A stretch of DNA of 64,000 nt from Alphaproteobacteria bacterium (GCA_018222865.1 JAAEZM010000003.1:200199-264198), one strand, 5' to 3'. Shown: positions 1 to 8,559, counted from the first letter of the stretch. Made by a program: numbers and translations. Notes: a model not told the origin generated them from the letters alone.

Positions 1-2
1 TC

Positions 3-86
3 TTCCGCCGGGAAATGCCGGAGGACTATCCGCGTCCTGGTGATGAAGAGGAAGAGCTGGACGACGAGGATTTGCCGGAAGGCTAA
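3..86 (+). CDS. C-terminal end of an unidentified protein (partial)
   Basis: An open frame enters from the left edge and stops at TAA 84-86, giving 27 residues that end in a strongly acidic tail (EEEELDDEDLPEG). It overlaps the stop region of hemW tail to tail. Too little is present to name a family; an acidic C-terminal tail is all that can be said. Confidence 0.45.
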   Translation, partial: FRREMPEDYPRPGDEEEELDDEDLPEG

Positions 87-1240
87 TCGTCTAAGGCGGG
101 TACAAGTTCCGAGGAAACACCATCGGCGAGGGCGCGGCCCTCGCGGGTGAGCCGGATATGATGCCCCTCACGCTCGACAAGGCCGAGTTCGCTCATCTTC
201 TGCGCGCCTTCAAGGTCAATATCGAAACCGGTCAGCGCGATCAGACGCTCGCGGTCGAGGCCGGTTTGCACGCGCATCCCCATCAAAATCCGCTCTGCGA
301 GCTCATCCGCCGCTGACAGGCGGGCCCATGCGATCACACCGTCACCGGCTGTCTCGATGGCCTTGATATAGTCAGACGGTCGGCGCTGCGCTTCCGTGGC
401 ATATCGTCCGGCGCCCGAATGGCTGCCAAGACGGCCGTGAGCGCCAGGGCCAACACCGATCCAGTCATCCCCGTCCCAGTAAAGCCGGTTGTGCCGCGAC
501 TGCGCGTGCGTGCTCCTGGCGAGATTGGAGATCTCATAGGGGGCAAAGCCCGCTTCAGCGCACACGGTCTCGGTCAGGGCGTAGAAGTCCGCAGCGTCAT
601 CAGGCTCAAGGGCAAGCCTCTCGCCGCGCTCAGCACGTTTGCCAAAGGCCGTCCTGGGCTCAATGGTCAGCTGATAGGGCGAGAGATGGCCCGCGCCTGT
701 AGCGATCGCGGTCTTGAGCTCCTCATGCCAGTGATCCAGGGATTGCCCGGCCCAGGCATAGATGAGGTCGATGGAGATTTCATCGAAGACCTGCTGGGCC
801 AAGCGGATCGCATCAATCGCGCCCCGGGCATTGTGATCGCGGCCAAGGCGTTTGAGTACGTCATCGTCGAAGCTTTGAATGCCAAGAGACAGTCGGTTCA
901 GCCCGGCGGCGCGAAAATCCGTAAAGCGAGCCGCATCATTCGGATTGGCCTCCAGCCCGATCTCAGCGTTCGAGGCCAGCCCCCATAAACCCGCCGCATG
1001 ATCAATCAGGGCGCTCAGCTGGCCTGGCTCGAGTAGCGATGGCGTGCCGCCTCCGAAATGCACACTGCTCAGACGACGCGCCCCCGTGCGTTCACGCCAA
1101 GCGGTCATATCCTTCATGATGGCCGTGAGAAGGGCATCCGTATCGCCCTTGGGGCGATAGACGTTGAAGTCGCAATAGGGGCAGATATGCGCGCAATAGG
1201 GCCAGTGAATATAAAGCCCGAGGCGCGGGGTGTCGGTCAT
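83..1240 (-). CDS. hemW: HemW, radical SAM haem chaperone (HemN-like)
   Basis: 385 residues. The radical-SAM cluster motif is at the N-terminus: C16-x3-C20-x2-C23 followed by DF. The GGGTPS glycine motif follows at about residue 63. The HNRLYW signature in the C-terminal half is typical of HemW and distinguishes it from true coproporphyrinogen dehydrogenase HemN. Family knowledge: HemW binds haem and delivers it to client enzymes; it was formerly annotated as oxygen-independent coproporphyrinogen oxidase. Its ATG overlaps the rdgB stop by four bases (ATGA), so the two are probably translationally coupled. This rdgB-hemW order is common in Alphaproteobacteria. Confidence 0.93.
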   Translation of the reverse strand: MTDTPRLGLYIHWPYCAHICPYCDFNVYRPKGDTDALLTAIMKDMTAWRERTGARRLSSVHFGGGTPSLLEPGQLSALIDHAAGLWGLASNAEIGLEANPNDAARFTDFRAAGLNRLSLGIQSFDDDVLKRLGRDHNARGAIDAIRLAQQVFDEISIDLIYAWAGQSLDHWHEELKTAIATGAGHLSPYQLTIEPRTAFGKRAERGERLALEPDDAADFYALTETVCAEAGFAPYEISNLARSTHAQSRHNRLYWDGDDWIGVGPGAHGRLGSHSGAGRYATEAQRRPSDYIKAIETAGDGVIAWARLSAADELAERILMGMRVQTGLDRERLIALTGFDIDLEGAQKMSELGLVEREGHHIRLTREGRALADGVSSELVPALDD

Positions 1241-1824
1241 GCCTTGAATTCCGCCTCCATCATGAGGGCCAGGGCGCGTCCGCGATGGCTGAGAGCGCGC
1301 TTTTCCTCCATGCTCATCTGCGCAAATGTCCGATCATATCCTTTGGGCTGGAAGATCGGGTCATAGCCAAAACCGGCCTCGCCGCGTGGCGGCCAGACGA
1401 TCTCGCCCTCGACTTCGCCGCGATAAAGGCGCGTCTTGGAGCCCGGCTTCGCCACAGCAATAACGCAGACAAACCGCGCTGTGCGGTCCCGAGAGGCGCC
1501 CAATGCGTCATGAACGCGCTGCATGGCGCGCTGGAAATCGCGCGGCTCGCCCGCCCAGCGCGCGGAATAAATCCCCGGCGCGCCGTCCAGAGCGTCTACA
1601 GAAAGGCCGCTATCATCGGCCAAACAGACCTTTTCAACAGCCTTTGCGGCGGCCTCAGCCTTCAGCGCAGCATTACCTTCAAATGTCGGCTCTGTTTCAT
1701 CGGGTTCAGGAAGTGACAGATCAGAGGCGCTGAGAAGCGACACGTCCCGCCTCTCCAGGAGGTCTTTTAACTCTTTGATTTTACCAGCATTATGGCTGGC
1801 CAATACCCATGTTTCCTGGCTCAT
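1237..1824 (-). CDS. rdgB: RdgB/HAM1 non-canonical purine NTP pyrophosphatase
   Basis: 195 residues from the chosen ATG at 1824, close to the usual length of about 195-200. It hydrolyses (d)ITP, XTP and HAPBP to monophosphates, clearing deaminated purines from the nucleotide pool. Visible motifs are SHNAGKIKEL at the N-terminus, DDSGLSVDAL and GAPGIYSARWAG in the middle, FGYDPIF, and SHRGRAL at the end. The frame stays open upstream to 1989, but the family start coincides with MSQETWVLASHN, and a G-rich Shine-Dalgarno-like stretch lies 7-13 bases upstream. An ATG at 1845 is an alternative. It is first in the rdgB-hemW operon. Confidence 0.93.
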   Translation of the reverse strand: MSQETWVLASHNAGKIKELKDLLERRDVSLLSASDLSLPEPDETEPTFEGNAALKAEAAAKAVEKVCLADDSGLSVDALDGAPGIYSARWAGEPRDFQRAMQRVHDALGASRDRTARFVCVIAVAKPGSKTRLYRGEVEGEIVWPPRGEAGFGYDPIFQPKGYDRTFAQMSMEEKRALSHRGRALALMMEAEFKA

Positions 1825-1860
1825 TTCGCTCTCTTGTCCCCCCATATTCTTATCGCCTTT

Positions 1861-1928
1861 CGAAAAATTCATATCGAAAAACGATATTTTTCGCTTGCCA
1901 TCTCCCAGCCTCTCGTTTATCGATAAAC
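1861..1928. promoter_or_regulatory. AT-rich nested palindromes upstream of rdgB
   Basis: This AT-rich stretch between rdgB (minus) and a small plus-strand ORF holds nested inverted repeats. CGAAAAAT at 1861-1868 faces ATTTTTCG at 1886-1893. ATATCG at 1871-1876 faces CGATAT at 1882-1887. A perfect 14-bp palindrome, GTTTATCGATAAAC, lies at 1915-1928. The recurring TATCG core suggests binding sites for a dimeric regulator or promoter architecture for rdgB. That role is inference. Confidence 0.4.
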
Positions 1929-2007
1929 AACAAGGACGGGAGACATCGTCCTTCCCAGTCGAAAGACAACGGTAATTGGTCAGATGCAACAGAAAGGAAA
2001 CAGTGAG

Positions 2008-2133
2008 ATGGTCAGGTCCAAAGCTAATAAAGGTAACAAAGCACGTTCGGTCGCTTCCATTGCGATCAATATGATGCTGGTCGTTTCCGTCGCTGCCGGC
2101 GCGTTTTACGCACTCTCCCCGGTGGTCGCGTGA
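2008..2133 (+). CDS. Small single-pass membrane protein (41 aa)
   Basis: An ATG at 2008 with a good Shine-Dalgarno (AAAGGAAA, about 10 bases upstream) opens a 41-codon frame ending at TGA 2131. The N-terminal third is basic (several K and R). It is followed by a hydrophobic stretch (SIAINMMLVVSVAAGAF) that can span the membrane once. No family is recognised. It lies downstream of the palindromic region and ahead of the DUF2975 gene on the same strand. The support is the RBS, the amphipathic layout and the otherwise empty gap. Confidence 0.45.
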   Translation: MVRSKANKGNKARSVASIAINMMLVVSVAAGAFYALSPVVA

Positions 2134-2214
2134 TTGGTAATGCCCGGTGAGGCTGGCCTAAAAAGCCCGTAAGAGGCTAGAGAGTCAGTCTCATCGCAGA
2201 AGGAAGGGTAGGGC

Positions 2215-2763
2215 ATGAAAGCACTAGGTCGCGGGTCTCTGGCGTCGGCATTGAAAGTCGTGCTGGATATCGTCTGGTACTTGGCGTGGGCCGCACTGGT
2301 CTTTGCGTCAGTGGTCCTTGTCGCCGCGGCGGCAGCTTTCATCATGGATTTTCTGGGCTATGAGCCCGGGATTCTGACTGCCATCTTCGAGCAATTGCGG
2401 CAGCATGGCTGGGTTTATCCCATCTTTGTCGCTGAAATTATCGCGCTGATGATCGTGGTGGATCGTTTGCGCCGGATCTTCGCCACCTTGGTGGCTGGTG
2501 ATCCGTTTGTACCGGAGAATGCAGGCCATTTGCGGGTTATCGCTATCGCAATCGCGGCCTATCAAATTCTTCGTCATGTCACCCAAGGCGCCGTGGCGAT
2601 GGTGCTGACGCTGATGGATGCGCCCGTTGAAGGCAGCAATCAGCTTCAGGTAACGCCCGATATCGATCTGGGCGCCTGGTTCGCGGTGGCAGCATTACTT
2701 GTCTTTGCGGAAGTGTTCCGCGAAGGGGCGCGTATGCGCCAAGAACAGAAACTCACGATTTAG
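2215..2763 (+). CDS. DUF2975 integral membrane protein
   Basis: 182 residues with four predicted membrane segments, at about residues 15-45, 68-85, 107-130 and 150-170. The hydrophobic pattern, the VDRLRRIFATLVAGDPFVPENAGHLRVIA segment (given here only as a region, residues about 81-110) and the ending FREGARMRQEQKLTI match the DUF2975 family. Family knowledge: DUF2975 genes are typically followed by a short XRE/YozG-like regulator that overlaps or nearly abuts them. That is the case here, with a 12-bp gap. The function of the family is unknown; a membrane component controlled by its partner regulator is a reasonable inference. Confidence 0.8.
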   Translation: MKALGRGSLASALKVVLDIVWYLAWAALVFASVVLVAAAAAFIMDFLGYEPGILTAIFEQLRQHGWVYPIFVAEIIALMIVVDRLRRIFATLVAGDPFVPENAGHLRVIAIAIAAYQILRHVTQGAVAMVLTLMDAPVEGSNQLQVTPDIDLGAWFAVAALLVFAEVFREGARMRQEQKLTI

Positions 2764-2775
2764 GGAGGCGCCATC

Positions 2776-3012
2776 ATGCCCATTCGCGTCACCCTGGACC
2801 GTATGCTCCTCGAGCGCCGCATGTCGCTGACAGAATTGTGCGACCGTGTCGGCATCACCATGGCCAACCTGTCCATCCTCAAGACGGGTAAGGCCAAAGC
2901 CGTACGCTTCTCCACGCTGGAGGCGCTGTGCAAGGAATTGGGTTGTCAGCCGGGGGACTTGTTGTCCTTCGACGAAGACGACGAAGACGCGGATCAGGAC
3001 GCTGCCGAATAG
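2776..3012 (+). CDS. YozG-like HTH transcriptional regulator (XRE family)
   Basis: 78 residues. It is almost entirely one Cro/C1-type helix-turn-helix of the short YozG type: MPIRVTLDRMLLERRMS, then SLTELCDRVGI, TMANLSILKTGKA and ALCKELGCQPGDLL. It ends in a run of Asp and Glu. It is co-transcribed with the DUF2975 membrane gene, as this class of regulator almost always is. It probably controls its own two-gene operon. A strong Shine-Dalgarno (GGGAGG) precedes the ATG. Confidence 0.85.
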   Translation: MPIRVTLDRMLLERRMSLTELCDRVGITMANLSILKTGKAKAVRFSTLEALCKELGCQPGDLLSFDEDDEDADQDAAE

Positions 3013-3060
3013 GCGCGAATGATCTGAGTGAGAGGCTCCCGCTCTTTTGGGCGGGTGAAA

Positions 3061-3151
3061 ACAGACGGCGGGAACGGGCCTGCGCGGTACGCCCCTTCCC
3101 AAGAGGCCGGGCAGGCCATTTTCAGCCCCCCAGCGCGTTCCCGCCGTCTGT
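3061..3151. terminator. Long branched hairpin between convergent genes (terminator or structured RNA)
   Basis: A perfect 16-bp inverted repeat pairs ACAGACGGCGGGAACG at 3061-3076 with its complement at 3136-3151. A second 7-bp stem nests inside it, GGCCTGC at 3077-3083 with GCAGGCC at 3111-3117. TCTTTTTCT follows on the plus strand and TGTTTTC follows on the minus strand. The position between a plus-strand gene ending at 3012 and rph ending at 3174 fits a bidirectional terminator. The 60-nt structured interior is unusually large for one, so a small RNA is also possible. No SRP RNA core motif was seen. Confidence 0.55.
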
Positions 3152-3173
3152 CTTTTTCTACCCTTGAGCCGGA

Positions 3174-3893
3174 TTAAAGGCCCAGAGCAGATCTCTGCAG
3201 GACGGACAAGTCCGCCACACCCGCTTTCGCCAGTTCAAACAATTCGCCGAACGCAGCTTCCGGGATAGGACGGTCTTCCGCCGTCGCCTGAATTTCAACG
3301 ATAGCGCCATCTGCGGTCAAAACAAAGTTCGCATCCGCCTCGGCCCGGCTATCTTCCTCATATTCAAGGTCGAGACGGCACTCGCCATCAATGACGCCGC
3401 AGGAAATCGCAGCCAGTTGCCCATAGACCGGGTCTGCGTCCAGAACGCCTTCTTCCATCAGGTATTTTGTCGCCATTTTCAGCGCGACCCAGGCGCCGGT
3501 AATCGCAGCCGTTCGCGTGCCGCCATCAGCCTGGATCACATCACAATCAACCGTGATCTGGCGCTCGCCGAGGGCTTTGAGATCAACGACAGCGCGCAGG
3601 GAGCGACCAATCAGGCGCTGGATTTCCTGGGTGCGCCCGGATTGTTTGCCTGAGCTGGCTTCGCGACGCATGCGCGAATGGGTCGAACGCGGCAGCATGC
3701 CGTATTCACCGGTAACCCAACCCTTATTGCTGCCGCGCATCCAGGGCGGGACATTTTCTTCCACGCTCGCCGTGCACAGGACATGGGTGTGGCCAAATTT
3801 CGCCAGACAGGAGCCTTCGGCATACCGGGTGACGCCGGTTTCCAGCGTGACATCGCGCAAGGCATTGGGGTTACGGCCGAAAGGTCTGGGCAT
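3174..3893 (-). CDS. rph: RNase PH
   Basis: 239 residues, the usual family length. This phosphorolytic 3'-to-5' exoribonuclease trims tRNA 3' ends. It starts [20 protein letters not shown]. It carries the characteristic [12 protein letters not shown] and [16 protein letters not shown] segments, then [17 protein letters not shown], and the [19 protein letters not shown] motif, which binds phosphate and substrate. It lies divergent from hrcA, and the 130-bp gap must hold both promoters. This rph-hrcA-grpE order is frequent in Alphaproteobacteria. Confidence 0.96.
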   Translation of the reverse strand: MPRPFGRNPNALRDVTLETGVTRYAEGSCLAKFGHTHVLCTASVEENVPPWMRGSNKGWVTGEYGMLPRSTHSRMRREASSGKQSGRTQEIQRLIGRSLRAVVDLKALGERQITVDCDVIQADGGTRTAAITGAWVALKMATKYLMEEGVLDADPVYGQLAAISCGVIDGECRLDLEYEEDSRAEADANFVLTADGAIVEIQATAEDRPIPEAAFGELFELAKAGVADLSVLQRSALGL

Positions 3894-4026
3894 GAAGGCT
3901 CTCCTGATTGATTATCGAGGCGCTGGTAGCGGGGATTGGCAGCGGGGGCAAGCGAGGCGATGCGGTGTTTGTCGACCGCTTGAGGATCAAGAAGGAATTG
4001 AACCGGCGAATTCCTCGGCTTAAGTG

Positions 4027-5103
4027 ATGGGTATGAGCGTGAATGAAACCCAATCACCCCTCGCCCATCTCGACGAGCGGATGCGGCTGATCTTCAGGGA
4101 GATCGTCGAGACCTATCTCACTACCGGTGAGCCTGTGGGCTCGCGCACGCTTTCACAATCGGGGCGGCTGACACTCTCGCCGGCCTCGATCCGCAATACG
4201 ATGTCGGATCTGGCGCAGCTCGGCTTGCTCACGGCGCCGCATTCCAGTGCCGGGCGCATGCCGACCCATACGGGGTTGCGCCTGTTCGTCGATGGCTTGT
4301 TGCAAGTCGGTGAGCTTTCAACGGATGAACGTCGAAGCATTGAAGGGCAGGTGGGAGCATCCGGCCGCGGCGTCAACGAGTTACTGGGAGAAGCCTCGGC
4401 GCTCTTGTCGGGATTGGCTGGCGGTGCCGGGCTCGTCGTGACGCCGAAGCAGGAAGCGCCGCTTCGCCACATCGAATTCGTCTCCATTTCGCCGGTTGAA
4501 ATGCTGGCAGTGCTGGTCTTTGCCGATGGTCATGTCGAGAACCGTTTGATGCGAACCCCGGAAGGTTTGCCGCCCGCAGCGCTGATTGAAGCAGGGAATT
4601 ATCTCTCCAATCGCTTGCGCGGACGGACGCTGAGCGAGGCGCGTGACGGCATTTCTGACGAGATTTCCGCGCATCAAACCCAGCTCGATGAGGCAGCGGC
4701 GTCGCTTGTAACCCAGGGGCTGGCCGACTGGACCGGTGCCGATGGCGAGCGCGCCCTGATCATTCGCGGCCAGGCCAAACTGCTCGAAAGCGTTTCGGCG
4801 GTCGAGGATTTGGAGCGGATCCGCCTGCTTTTTGAAGATATTGAGCGCAAGCAAGAACTCATCGCATTGATGGACAAGGCCCGTGATGCTGAGGGCGTGC
4901 GGCTGTTCATTGGTGCGGAGAACCCGCTTTTCAGCTTGTCGGGTTCCAGCGTGATCGTGGCTCCCTATATGAATAGCGAGCAGCAGATCATTGGCGCGCT
5001 GGGTGTAATTGGCCCCACGCGTTTGAACTACGCCCGTGTTATCCCCCTCGTCGATTACACCGCCCGCGTGGTGGGTCAGATACTCGATGGCGGGCGGACC
5101 TAA
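4027..5103 (+). CDS. hrcA: HrcA heat-inducible transcription repressor
   Basis: About 358 residues. An N-terminal winged helix ([20 protein letters not shown], then [18 protein letters not shown]) is followed by the HrcA GAF-like/dimerisation region, which ends with [20 protein letters not shown]. HrcA represses groESL-type operons by binding CIRCE elements; no CIRCE (TTAGCACTC-N9-GAGTGCTAA) was noticed in this window. Start choice is uncertain: GTG 4024, ATG 4027 and ATG 4033 are in frame and none has a clear Shine-Dalgarno. It is followed by grpE after a 23-bp gap, giving a heat-shock operon. Confidence 0.95.
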   Translation: MGMSVNETQSPLAHLDERMRLIFREIVETYLTTGEPVGSRTLSQSGRLTLSPASIRNTMSDLAQLGLLTAPHSSAGRMPTHTGLRLFVDGLLQVGELSTDERRSIEGQVGASGRGVNELLGEASALLSGLAGGAGLVVTPKQEAPLRHIEFVSISPVEMLAVLVFADGHVENRLMRTPEGLPPAALIEAGNYLSNRLRGRTLSEARDGISDEISAHQTQLDEAAASLVTQGLADWTGADGERALIIRGQAKLLESVSAVEDLERIRLLFEDIERKQELIALMDKARDAEGVRLFIGAENPLFSLSGSSVIVAPYMNSEQQIIGALGVIGPTRLNYARVIPLVDYTARVVGQILDGGRT

Positions 5104-5126
5104 CCGGAGACCAAGGACGAAAAAGA

Positions 5127-5723
5127 ATGAGCGAACAGGACAACACCCCGTCGCCGGAAGAGACCGAAGCTGTTGAAACAGGCGAGACGTCGGACGCGAA
5201 AACGGCAGATCAGTATGAAGCGGAAATCGCCGAGCTGAATGATCGCCTTCTGCGTATTGCCGCTGAAGAGCAGAATACGCGCCGCCGTGCCGAGAAGGAG
5301 AAGGCCGATACGCGTGCCTATGCGGTGACGAGTTTCGCGCGCGACATGCTCGATGTGGCGGATAATCTCTCTCGCGCCCTGGCCGCTGTTGATGAGGCGA
5401 GCCTGGAGAACGAGGCCATGAAGAATCTCGTCGATGGTGTCGCCATGACAGAGAAGGCACTGATCGCGAAGATGGAAAACCATGGCATCAAGCCGGAAAA
5501 TCCGGAGCCCGGTGCTGCCTTTGATCCCAATATCCACCAGGCTGTCGCACAAATCCCGTCTGAACAGCCCTCTGGTACAATCGCCTCCGTCATGCAGGTC
5601 GGATATGTGATCTCTGGGCGGACGCTTCGCGCGGCCATGGTGGCGGTCTCTGCCGGTGCCCCGAGCGCACCGCAAACCCCGCCGACAGGTGAAACCGGCG
5701 GCAGTGTGGATGTGAAGGCTTAA
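5127..5723 (+). CDS. grpE: GrpE nucleotide exchange factor for DnaK
   Basis: 198 residues. An acidic, disordered N-terminus (residues 1-30) leads into the long coiled-coil helix (about 30-80, with LLRIAAEEQNTRRRAEKE). The C-terminal beta domain carries PGAAFDPNIHQAVAQ and VGYVISGRTLRAAMVAVS. GrpE drives ADP release from DnaK. It sits directly behind hrcA with an AAGGA ribosome site, while dnaK and dnaJ lie 5 kb further along on the same strand, so the chaperone set is split into two nearby operons. Confidence 0.96.
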   Translation: MSEQDNTPSPEETEAVETGETSDAKTADQYEAEIAELNDRLLRIAAEEQNTRRRAEKEKADTRAYAVTSFARDMLDVADNLSRALAAVDEASLENEAMKNLVDGVAMTEKALIAKMENHGIKPENPEPGAAFDPNIHQAVAQIPSEQPSGTIASVMQVGYVISGRTLRAAMVAVSAGAPSAPQTPPTGETGGSVDVKA

Positions 5724-5748
5724 GCCTTCACGCCCGAAGGGGCTTGCG

Positions 5749-6525
5749 ATGATCCTCACCTCATTGTCCAAGGCAATCCGCGAGCAGAACTATTATGCGG
5801 TTGTTCTGGAATTCCTGATTGTGATCGCCGGTGTGGTCATCGGTTTCCAGATCAATGCCTGGAATGAGGCGCGCGCCGAGGAAGCCGCTGAGCGTCGCGC
5901 TCTTGGCCGCTTGCTGGAAGAAACAGAGCGTGCGGTCGCCTATTGGGAAGCCGCCGCGGAGAATGCGGCTCGCAATAACAATAATCGTCGCATCCTTGTA
6001 GAAGCGCTTAACCAAGGTGCGGCCGAGGTCTCAGAAGAGCCTGCCCTCCAAGACGCCCTGCTGCGTCTGGGGCATTACCCGTCCATTCGGGCGCCGCGCG
6101 CGGTTCTTGATGAATTGGTCGCTACCGGAGCGTTTTCGCGGATCAGCGATGAAGCTTTGCGCACGGCGGTATCGGCCTACACGGCGGAACTGGCCTATAT
6201 TGATGGTCAGCTCGTGCAATTCAGAACCAGCCATTTGAAGGTCGAGACAGCGTTTGAAGGGCGTGTGTTCAGCGTTTATGACGCCGAAGCCGCGTCTCTG
6301 AGACGGTTTGACTATGATCTTGCTGCCTTGTCGCAGGACCGGCAATTCGTCAGCCATATCCTCGATCTCGTGCGTAATCAGTTGCAGTTTGAATTCTATT
6401 ATCGCGGCGCCCTGGAGCAGACTGACGCGCTGTGCACCCGTTTGGCCATCGCGTTGAACGAAACCTGCGCCACGTCCAGTGAAATCGTTGACGATGAACG
6501 GACCCGCCGCGGGGTCAATGAATAG
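5749..6525 (+). CDS. DUF6090-like membrane-anchored protein
   Basis: 258 residues with one N-terminal membrane segment (VVLEFLIVIAGVVIGFQINAW, about residues 18-38). NEARAEE follows it immediately; this hydrophobic helix plus an xNAWNE/NWN signature is characteristic of DUF6090. The remainder is mostly helical and predicted to be soluble and periplasmic or cytoplasmic. Two cysteines lie near the C-terminus (LCTRLAIALNETC). The gene starts 25 bp after grpE but need not be functionally related. No function is known for the family. Confidence 0.6.
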   Translation: MILTSLSKAIREQNYYAVVLEFLIVIAGVVIGFQINAWNEARAEEAAERRALGRLLEETERAVAYWEAAAENAARNNNNRRILVEALNQGAAEVSEEPALQDALLRLGHYPSIRAPRAVLDELVATGAFSRISDEALRTAVSAYTAELAYIDGQLVQFRTSHLKVETAFEGRVFSVYDAEAASLRRFDYDLAALSQDRQFVSHILDLVRNQLQFEFYYRGALEQTDALCTRLAIALNETCATSSEIVDDERTRRGVNE

Positions 6526-6663
6526 TCGCCATTGCGGTTTATCCCGCATCGTTCCTGATAGACCGGTTGCTATCACGCCGCTTCACATCCCCTTCATCGC
6601 TCTCGCCAATCGATCCCGGCTGATCCAATATGATCCCCGGATTTTCGTGAGGGGTGTGATCTG

Positions 6664-8202
6664 ATGATGGGTTTGCCGAACTGGGCGGTCGAAGTGATGA
6701 ACATTTTGACCCAGCTGTTTATTCTGACCATTGGTGTCGCCGCTCTTTTCGCACTGTTTCTTTATGTGCGTGACACCGCGCAGACCGCAGATGCGATCCG
6801 CCGCAACTACCCGCTTGTGGGCCGGTTTCGCGGGCTTTTCACGACATTGGGCGAGTTTTTTCGGCAGTATTTCTTCGCGATGGATCGTGAAGAATTACCC
6901 TTTAACCGGGCCGAACGTGATTGGGTCTATCGCTCTGCCGAGGGAAAGGGTGGAACCATCCCGTTCGGCTCCACCAAGCCGCTCACCCCGGTGGGCACAC
7001 CAATTTTCGTCAATTGCCCCTTCCCGCTACTGAGCGACGATGCTTCAAAGACCCAGCCGCTGCGTATCGGTCCGCACGCTCGCCAACCTTATGACGCGCC
7101 GTCCTTTTTCAATATCTCCGGCATGAGCTATGGCGCCTTGTCGAAACCGGCCGTGCGGGCTCTGTCGCGCGGCGCGGCAAAGGCGGGTGTCTGGTACAAT
7201 ACCGGTGAGGGCGGCATGTCCCCCATGCATCTGGAGGGCGGGTGCGACATCGTCTTTCAGATCGGCACTGCGAAATACGGTGTCCGCGACCAGGCTGGCA
7301 ATCTCTCTGATGAGAAGCTTCGTGAGGTTGCGGCGGTTCCACAGGTCAAGATGTTCGAGCTGAAGCTCTCGCAAGGGGCAAAGCCGGGTAAGGGCGGAAT
7401 CCTGCCGGCTGAGAAGGTGAATAAGGAAGTCGCCAAGATCCGTGGCATCCCCGTCGGAGAAGCCTCCATTTCACCCAATCGCCATCCAGAGATTGATAGC
7501 GTTGATGACCTGCTCGACATGGTCGCCCATATCCGAGAGGTCTCGGGTCTCCCGGTCGGCATCAAATTCGTCGTAGGCGCCTATGGTTGGCTCTATGAGC
7601 TTGCCGACGCAATCCACGCCCGGGGTGTGGAGAGCGCACCGGATTTTATCACGGTAGACAGTGGTGACGGCGGAACCGGTGCGGCGCCGATGGCATTGAT
7701 GGACAATGTCGGGCTCACCGTGCGTGAAAGCCTGCCCATGGTGGCGGAAATCCTGCGCCGCAAAGGCCTTCGCGACCGAATCCGTATCATTGCGTCGGGT
7801 AAGTTGATCATCCCCGGCGCTGTGGCATGGGCGCTGGCTTCAGGAGCTGACTTTGTTCAGTGCGCGCGGGGTTTCATGTTTTCGCTGGGCTGCATCCAGG
7901 CGCTCAAATGCCATGAAAACACCTGCCCGACCGGCGTTACAACGCACAAGAAGAGCCTCCAGCGTGGGTTGGTGGTGAAGGAAAAATCCGACAAGGTTGC
8001 CGAATATGCGCGCACGGTCATCGAGCATGTTGAAATGATCGCCCATTCCTGCGGTGTCGCTGATCCGCGCGGTTTGAAGCGCAAGCATGTCCGTATCGTT
8101 CAGGAGCATGGCCGCTCTGTCCCGATGACCGATATGCGCTTCATGCCGCATATGGACGAAGAGGTGGAAAAAGAGAATCCGGATCTGCCCGAACAGGGCT
8201 AA
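6664..8202 (+). CDS. FMN-binding glutamate synthase family protein (GltB central-domain type)
   Basis: 512 residues. An N-terminal membrane helix (about 10-30) is followed by a TIM-barrel like the FMN/Fe-S domain of glutamate synthase. Visible elements are SGMSYGALSKPAVRALSRGA, NTGEGGMSPMH, GAKPGKGGILPAEKV, TVDSGDGGTGAAP and the cysteine cluster C-x9-C-x5-C-x4-C around GCIQALKCHENTCPTGV. It lacks the glutaminase domain and the GXGXG domain of full GltB. Such stand-alone, membrane-tethered proteins are widespread, but their substrate is not established. ATG 6664 and ATG 6667 are both possible starts. Confidence 0.88.
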   Translation: MMGLPNWAVEVMNILTQLFILTIGVAALFALFLYVRDTAQTADAIRRNYPLVGRFRGLFTTLGEFFRQYFFAMDREELPFNRAERDWVYRSAEGKGGTIPFGSTKPLTPVGTPIFVNCPFPLLSDDASKTQPLRIGPHARQPYDAPSFFNISGMSYGALSKPAVRALSRGAAKAGVWYNTGEGGMSPMHLEGGCDIVFQIGTAKYGVRDQAGNLSDEKLREVAAVPQVKMFELKLSQGAKPGKGGILPAEKVNKEVAKIRGIPVGEASISPNRHPEIDSVDDLLDMVAHIREVSGLPVGIKFVVGAYGWLYELADAIHARGVESAPDFITVDSGDGGTGAAPMALMDNVGLTVRESLPMVAEILRRKGLRDRIRIIASGKLIIPGAVAWALASGADFVQCARGFMFSLGCIQALKCHENTCPTGVTTHKKSLQRGLVVKEKSDKVAEYARTVIEHVEMIAHSCGVADPRGLKRKHVRIVQEHGRSVPMTDMRFMPHMDEEVEKENPDLPEQG

Positions 8203-8211
8203 AGGCGGGGA

Positions 8212-8559
8212 ATGGACCGAAATAGAATACTTTTCCTGCTTCAACTTGTGCACACGCTGATCTTCATCGCTGCGCTGTCGACCCTCCTGCCGCTCGGTTG
8301 GTATGCGCTGACGGGACAGGGCGAAAGGGTCGCGATTTATGTGCTGCTTGTGCCCGTCGCGATCTTTATCGGCCTCATGCTCAATCAGGGCACATGCATC
8401 TTGCAGAGCTGGGCCAAACGCCTGACCGGAACACAGACGGGCTGGGCGCGCGATATCCTCTTCCTGCCAGAAAGCTGGGCGCTGCGCGTCGTTCCGGTCA
8501 TGTTGCCGGTATTCGTCGTGGTCATCGCCGCAGCAGGGGTGCGGTGGGCGCTCGCCTAG
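8212..8559 (+). CDS. Small multi-pass membrane protein, unknown
   Basis: 115 residues with three predicted membrane helices, at about 8-32, 40-60 and 93-113. A short cytosolic loop (QSWAKRLTGTQTGWARDILF) lies between the second and third. It follows the FMN oxidoreductase gene by 9 bp with a GGCGGGG ribosome site, so the two are probably co-transcribed. The membrane-tethered partner enzyme makes a role as a membrane subunit or anchor conceivable, but this is inference. No family recognised. Confidence 0.7.
   Translation: MDRNRILFLLQLVHTLIFIAALSTLLPLGWYALTGQGERVAIYVLLVPVAIFIGLMLNQGTCILQSWAKRLTGTQTGWARDILFLPESWALRVVPVMLPVFVVVIAAAGVRWALA

Noticed and set aside
419..988. 189-residue open frame opposite hemW
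   Set aside because: It lies entirely antisense to hemW, has no ribosome site or recognisable domain, and exists because of GC-rich codon structure.
3061..3151. SRP (4.5S) RNA
   Set aside because: The long hairpin was tested for the conserved GGAAGG/AGCAG apical motif; it is not present on either strand.
4381..5460. 359-residue minus-strand frame across hrcA and grpE
   Set aside because: It overlaps two well-supported genes and is rich in R, H and P with no domain.
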